Source of the DNA: JACDAN01 sp035776735
GTDB taxonomy: Bacteria; Actinomycetota; Thermoleophilia; Gaiellales; Gaiellaceae
Length of the DNA stretch: 8,552 nucleotides
NCBI GenBank assembly: GCA_035776735.1
Contig: DASSSO010000079.1
Location: 1-8,552, forward strand
Direction: 5' to 3'
The notes beneath the pieces were generated by a model. The model was not told the DNA's origin. It was given only the letters and a program-made list of their open reading frames with translations, and made no database searches. Every line of letters begins with the position of its first letter. The stretch's first letter is position 1. This document shows positions 5,670 through 8,552 of the stretch, piece by piece. Both the position numbers and the translations under genes were made by a program.

Positions 5670-6080
5670 CTACCGCTCGACGACGCCGGTGAGCTGAGCC
5701 GCCACCGCGCGCCAGCGTCCGCCGCGCAGCTCCCAGACGTCGGTGTAGCGCGTCGACCCGGGCACGCCCTCGCGTCGGTAGTGGGTGACGCCGTGGACGA
5801 GCGCCGCGCGGCCGAGCGGGCGGACGTCGACCTCGTCGTACGTCACCTCGGTCACGCCCGGCCCCTCCTCGACCCGCCGGAGGAACTCCATCCTGCCGAT
5901 GCGCCGCCCGTCGGCGAGCGTGCAGACGAAGTCGTCGCTCAGGTGCTCGTGATACCAGGCCGCGTCGGCGTCGACGAACGCTTGGATGTACTGCTCGTTC
6001 AGGTCGTGGAGCACCGCGACCGTCTCGGCCTCACGGGCCGCCGCGGCGGCGAGCTCGTAGTCACGGGTCGTCTCGAGCAA
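5670..6080 (-). CDS. NTF2-fold / SnoaL-like (DUF4440-type) protein
   Basis: This small NTF2-like protein (136 aa from TTG 6080) belongs to a cone-shaped alpha+beta fold shared by SnoaL polyketide cyclases, ketosteroid isomerase relatives and many uncharacterised DUF4440 proteins. Visible family features are an N-terminal helix (VLHDLNEQYIQAFVDADAAW), the YHEHLSDDFVCTLADGRRI segment with the D/GR turn, EFLRRVEEG, and the closing strands ALVHGVTHYRR, TRYTDVWELRGGRWRAVAAQ. The frame is open to 6230, but codons upstream of about 6080 lose the third-position G/C bias and run into the divergent alkA region. TTG 6080 was therefore preferred; GTG 6014 (114 aa) is the alternative, and neither has a clear ribosome-binding site. 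It lies 26 bp before the hydrolase and is probably the first gene of that operon. Enzyme and ligand-binding roles are both possible. Confidence 0.82.
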   Translation of the reverse strand: MLETTRDYELAAAAAREAETVAVLHDLNEQYIQAFVDADAAWYHEHLSDDFVCTLADGRRIGRMEFLRRVEEGPGVTEVTYDEVDVRPLGRAALVHGVTHYRREGVPGSTRYTDVWELRGGRWRAVAAQLTGVVER

Positions 6081-6183
6081 CTGGGACCACGCCGATGGTC
6101 GAGGAACGCCGGCCGTCCTTCTCGCCGGATGCGGACAAGTGCGACCTGTCCGAATCCGTCCGGTCTGGGAGCGCGGCGAGCGG

Positions 6184-6196
6184 TATACCTGCCTCG
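6184..6196 (+). promoter_or_regulatory. -10 element and leaderless start of alkA
   Basis: TATACC at 6184-6189 is followed after six bases by GTG at 6196. This is the same spacing seen at the MBL gene (TACCCT, six bases, GTG). No ribosome-binding site precedes the GTG. No good -35 is visible at 17-18 bp (CGGTCT or CCGGTC), so activation may need a factor, plausibly the Ada domain itself. That last point is inference from how Ada proteins behave. Confidence 0.5.
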
Positions 6197-7608
6197 TGCA
6201 AGGCTTTTCGGCGGTCGTCACGACCGGCATCTATTGCCGGCCCGGCTGCTCGGCCAGGCCGAGCTCGAAGAATGTCCGCAGGTTCCCCCTCGCCGCCTCC
6301 GCGGAGGCCGCCGGCTATCGAGCCTGCCTGCGCTGCCGCCCCTACCGGTGGCCGCAGTCCGTGGACTGGACCGCGCCGGAGCTCGTCTGCAGGGCGGTGC
6401 GCCTGATCCTCGACGGCGCGCTCGACCGGGGAACCGAGGCCGAGCTCGGGAAGCGACTCGGCGTCTCGGCGAGGCATCTGCGCCGCCTCTTCTCGGCCCA
6501 TCTGGGCGTGACGCCAGACGGGCTGGCGCGCTCGGCGCGGGTGCACTTCGCCCGCCGCCTGCTCGACGACACGGACCTGACCGTGACGCAGATCGCCTTC
6601 GCCACCGGCTTCGGAAGCCTGCGCCAGTTCAACCGCGCTTGCCGCGAGGTCTTCCGGGAGTCGCCGCGGATGCTCCGCGCCCGGCGGCGCAAGGCCGACC
6701 GGCTCGTCGCCGACGGAGGCCTCCTCCTGCGACTTCCCTTCCACGGCGCGCTCGACTGGGCCGCGCTGGTCGACTACTTCGCGGCGCGCGCGATCCCCGG
6801 CGTCGAGCATGCCTCCAAAGGCACCTACCGGCGCACGATCGTGAGTCGCGGCGACCCCGGCGTGCTCGAGCTCTCGCGGGGCGGTGACGACCATCTCCTC
6901 CTGCTCGCCCACGTGCCGCACTGGGAGGAGCTCGTGCACGTCGTGCAGCGCGCCCGCCGCATCGCCAGCCTCGACTTCGACCTGGACGAGCCCGCGAGCC
7001 GGCTCGCGGGCGACCCGACCGTCGGACCGCTCGTCAGGGCGCGGCCCGGGCTCCGCCCGCCCGGCACCTGGGACGCGTTCGAGACGGGCGTCCGCGCGAT
7101 CATCGGCCAGCAGGTGACGCTCGCCGGCGCGAACACGATCGCCGGACGGCTCGTCGAGCGGCTCGGCACCCCGGTTCCGGGCCTGGAGCAGCTCGGCCTC
7201 ACGCACACCTTCCCCTCACCGGCCGTACTGGCCGGCGCCGACCTCGACGGTCTGGGGCTGACGCCGTCGCGGGCGAACGGGATCCGCCTGTTCGCGCGCG
7301 CCGTCGCCGAGGATGCGGTCCGACTCGATCGCAGCGTCGGCCTCGACGAGCTGATCGCCTCGATCACGGCGCTCGACGGCCTCGGCTCGTGGACGGCGCA
7401 CTACCTCGCCCTGCGGCTGGGCGAGCCCGACGCCTGTCCCACGACCGATCTGGGCCTTCGGCGTGCTCTCCCCCAACCGCCGACGGCCGCCGCGCTCGGC
7501 GACCTTGCCGAGCGCTGGCGGCCCTGGCGGGCACTCGCGGCGACGCACCTCTGGGTTGCCGAGGGCTCGCCGTCGGCGACCTACTTGCGGACCGGCGTCG
7601 CGAGATAG
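6196..7608 (+). CDS. alkA: Ada(N)-AraC-AlkA fusion: methyl-phosphotriester sensor/regulator and 3-methyladenine DNA glycosylase II
   Basis: This 470-aa multifunctional alkylation-repair protein is laid out like the Ada-AlkA fusion of Mycobacterium tuberculosis. Domain 1 (1-50) is the Ada zinc domain, with YCRPGC (Cys14, Cys18) and ACLRC (Cys44, Cys47). In Ada the first Cys takes a methyl group from DNA phosphotriesters, switching on transcription. Domain 2 (about 55-165) is an AraC-type double HTH (LGVSARHLRRLF, then LTVTQIAFATGFGSLRQF). Domain 3 (about 170-275) is the AlkA N-terminal domain. Domain 4 (about 290-465) is HhH-GPD, with IIGQQVTLAGA, the hairpin LDGLGSWTAHYLAL and catalytic Asp418 in PTTDLGL. 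GTG 6196 is chosen over GTG 6139 because the intervening codons lack G/C bias and a -10 box fits 6196. The usual CYRAVxxRDxRFDG start of long forms is absent, as in some short forms. The last 28 bp overlap the convergent HAF gene. Confidence 0.93.
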   Translation: MQGFSAVVTTGIYCRPGCSARPSSKNVRRFPLAASAEAAGYRACLRCRPYRWPQSVDWTAPELVCRAVRLILDGALDRGTEAELGKRLGVSARHLRRLFSAHLGVTPDGLARSARVHFARRLLDDTDLTVTQIAFATGFGSLRQFNRACREVFRESPRMLRARRRKADRLVADGGLLLRLPFHGALDWAALVDYFAARAIPGVEHASKGTYRRTIVSRGDPGVLELSRGGDDHLLLLAHVPHWEELVHVVQRARRIASLDFDLDEPASRLAGDPTVGPLVRARPGLRPPGTWDAFETGVRAIIGQQVTLAGANTIAGRLVERLGTPVPGLEQLGLTHTFPSPAVLAGADLDGLGLTPSRANGIRLFARAVAEDAVRLDRSVGLDELIASITALDGLGSWTAHYLALRLGEPDACPTTDLGLRRALPQPPTAAALGDLAERWRPWRALAATHLWVAEGSPSATYLRTGVAR

Positions 7609-8552
7609 GCGCCGAAGCGCGGGGCGTCGTCGTCGAAGCCCTGCCCGGTGATCCGGCCGAAGTCGTCGATGTCGTTGGCGGTGGTCAGGACGTCGTCGTA
7701 GTCGCCGGCGACGAAGTCGTTCAGGTCCCGCATCACGCCGTTCTGCCAGATGAAGGCGCGGCAGTTGCCGGCCGCGTCGCAGGACTGGCCGACGATCTGG
7801 CGCCGCTCGTTGATTCCGAGCGCCTGGCTCGTGACGTGGTCCGGCAGCGTGCCGAGCGGGCGAATGCCCTGGCCCTCGATCCAGAGGAACGCGCGCGGAA
7901 CGAGCTCGCCGCCGTCTCCCTCGGACCTGTTGGCGAAACCCACCACGTCGCCGCGGTCGTTGATCGCCATCGGCGTGTTCCACGCCACGCCGCCGAAGTC
8001 ACCGAGCTCGGTCGGCTCGCCGTCCTTCCAGAGCACGTTCGAGATGGCGCTGAACCGTCCCGCCGCCTGGTCGCAGATGCCGGAGATGCCGACGACGAGC
8101 CCGTGGTCGTTGATCGCCGTCGCCGCGCTGACCGTGTGGCCCGGAAGCGGCGGCAGCTCGCGGGTCCGGATCCGATGCTTCCCCGGGCCCCACACGACCG
8201 CCCAGAACTGGAGCTCCTGCGGCTCGACGCAGGTCGGGTCGTGCACCGTGTTCTCGGCCCAGCCGACGGTCCGGCCGCCGTTGTTCGTGCCGGTGGCGAA
8301 GCCGTGCGTGCCGCCGAGGGTGGGCAGCCGCGTCATCTCGTCGTTGCGCCACCTGAACCCGAGGCACCTGGTGCCCGTGCCGGTCGCGGCGGGGAAGAAG
8401 AACCCGCAGCTCCACTTCTCGTTCAGCGGGTCCGGCTCGGCGGTCTGGGCGACGCCGGTGACGACGCCTCCGACGTTCTTCACCGGCCAGAGCACCGCGC
8501 TGTTGGCGCCTCCGAGCGTCCCGAGGTCGGTGAGCTTGCCGTTGCGCCACAA
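7581..8552 (-). CDS. HAF-repeat protein, N-terminus cut by window edge
   Basis: This is the C-terminal 323 residues of a protein made of tandem HAF-type repeats (pattern LWxxGxxxxLGxLGGxxSxAxxINxxGxVVGxS), thought to form a beta-propeller-like secreted structure. Six units are recognisable at about 2-38, 67-100, 120-158, 174-209, 222-258 and 267-304. Clear examples are KLTDLGTLGGANSA, TAINDHGLVVGISG, MAINDRGDVVGFANR and GINERRQIVGQS. The final unit is degenerate (ANDIDDFGRITGQGFDD). Six cysteines (49, 63, 108, 160, 258, 264) suggest disulfides and an extracytoplasmic location. The TTG at the window edge lies inside a repeat and is not the real start; any signal peptide would be further right. 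The stop at 7581 falls inside the alkA 3' end. Its function is unknown. Confidence 0.88.
   Translation of the reverse strand: MWRNGKLTDLGTLGGANSAVLWPVKNVGGVVTGVAQTAEPDPLNEKWSCGFFFPAATGTGTRCLGFRWRNDEMTRLPTLGGTHGFATGTNNGGRTVGWAENTVHDPTCVEPQELQFWAVVWGPGKHRIRTRELPPLPGHTVSAATAINDHGLVVGISGICDQAAGRFSAISNVLWKDGEPTELGDFGGVAWNTPMAINDRGDVVGFANRSEGDGGELVPRAFLWIEGQGIRPLGTLPDHVTSQALGINERRQIVGQSCDAAGNCRAFIWQNGVMRDLNDFVAGDYDDVLTTANDIDDFGRITGQGFDDDAPRFGAYLATPVRK

Noticed and set aside
5670..6230. 186-aa form of the NTF2-like protein starting at 6230
   Set aside because: The first 50 residues overlap the divergent alkA start and promoter and lack coding bias; a start at 6080 or 6014 is more plausible.
6061..7206. 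Long minus-strand open frame (381 codons) opposite alkA
   Set aside because: It is antisense to a gene with unmistakable Ada, AraC and HhH motifs. The frame is open only because of high GC.

Overview
The window is very GC-rich, and every convincing gene has a strong G/C preference at third codon positions. GTG and TTG starts are frequent, and two genes appear to be leaderless. Together with the gene content (Ada-AlkA fusion, MGT-type glycosyltransferase, short intergenic gaps) this suggests an actinobacterium, possibly a deep-branching soil lineage such as Thermoleophilia. That placement is inference, because no rRNA or other marker gene is present. No tRNA, rRNA, CRISPR array, IS element or attachment site was seen.

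Layout. (1) Positions 1-979, minus: a LysR-type regulator, cut by the left edge close to its C-terminus. (2) Positions 1022-3030, plus: a persulfide-dioxygenase-like metallo-beta-lactamase-fold protein, coupled by a GTGA overlap to a 12-helix MFS transporter. A 42-bp divergent promoter region carrying a T-N11-A LysR-type box separates these from the regulator. (3) Positions 2993-3234: a scar in which the C-terminal ends of two divergent genes sit back to back, both without their 5' parts. They are an unidentified minus-strand gene and a plus-strand OsmC-family gene. (4) Positions 3169-6080, minus: an apparent four-gene unit of NTF2/SnoaL-like protein, alpha/beta-hydrolase, small membrane protein and MGT-type glycosyltransferase. 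The glycosyltransferase reads through into the antisense of the OsmC remnant. (5) Positions 6196-7608, plus: an Ada(N)-AraC-AlkA fusion for alkylation repair. (6) Positions 7581-8552, minus: the C-terminal part of a HAF-repeat protein cut by the right edge, overlapping the end of alkA tail to tail.

How the parts may work together. The regulator, MBL protein and transporter look like one divergently controlled module, plausibly for reactive sulfur species or a thiol compound. The nearby OsmC remnant fits a thiol/peroxide stress theme, but the substrate is inferred. The minus-strand unit looks like small-molecule modification: a hydrolase, an NTF2-fold protein and a GT1 enzyme with an Arg in place of the usual catalytic His. 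The alkA fusion is a separate DNA-repair unit. The most unusual items are the double-truncation scar near 3120 and the departures from canonical active-site residues in three neighbouring enzymes.
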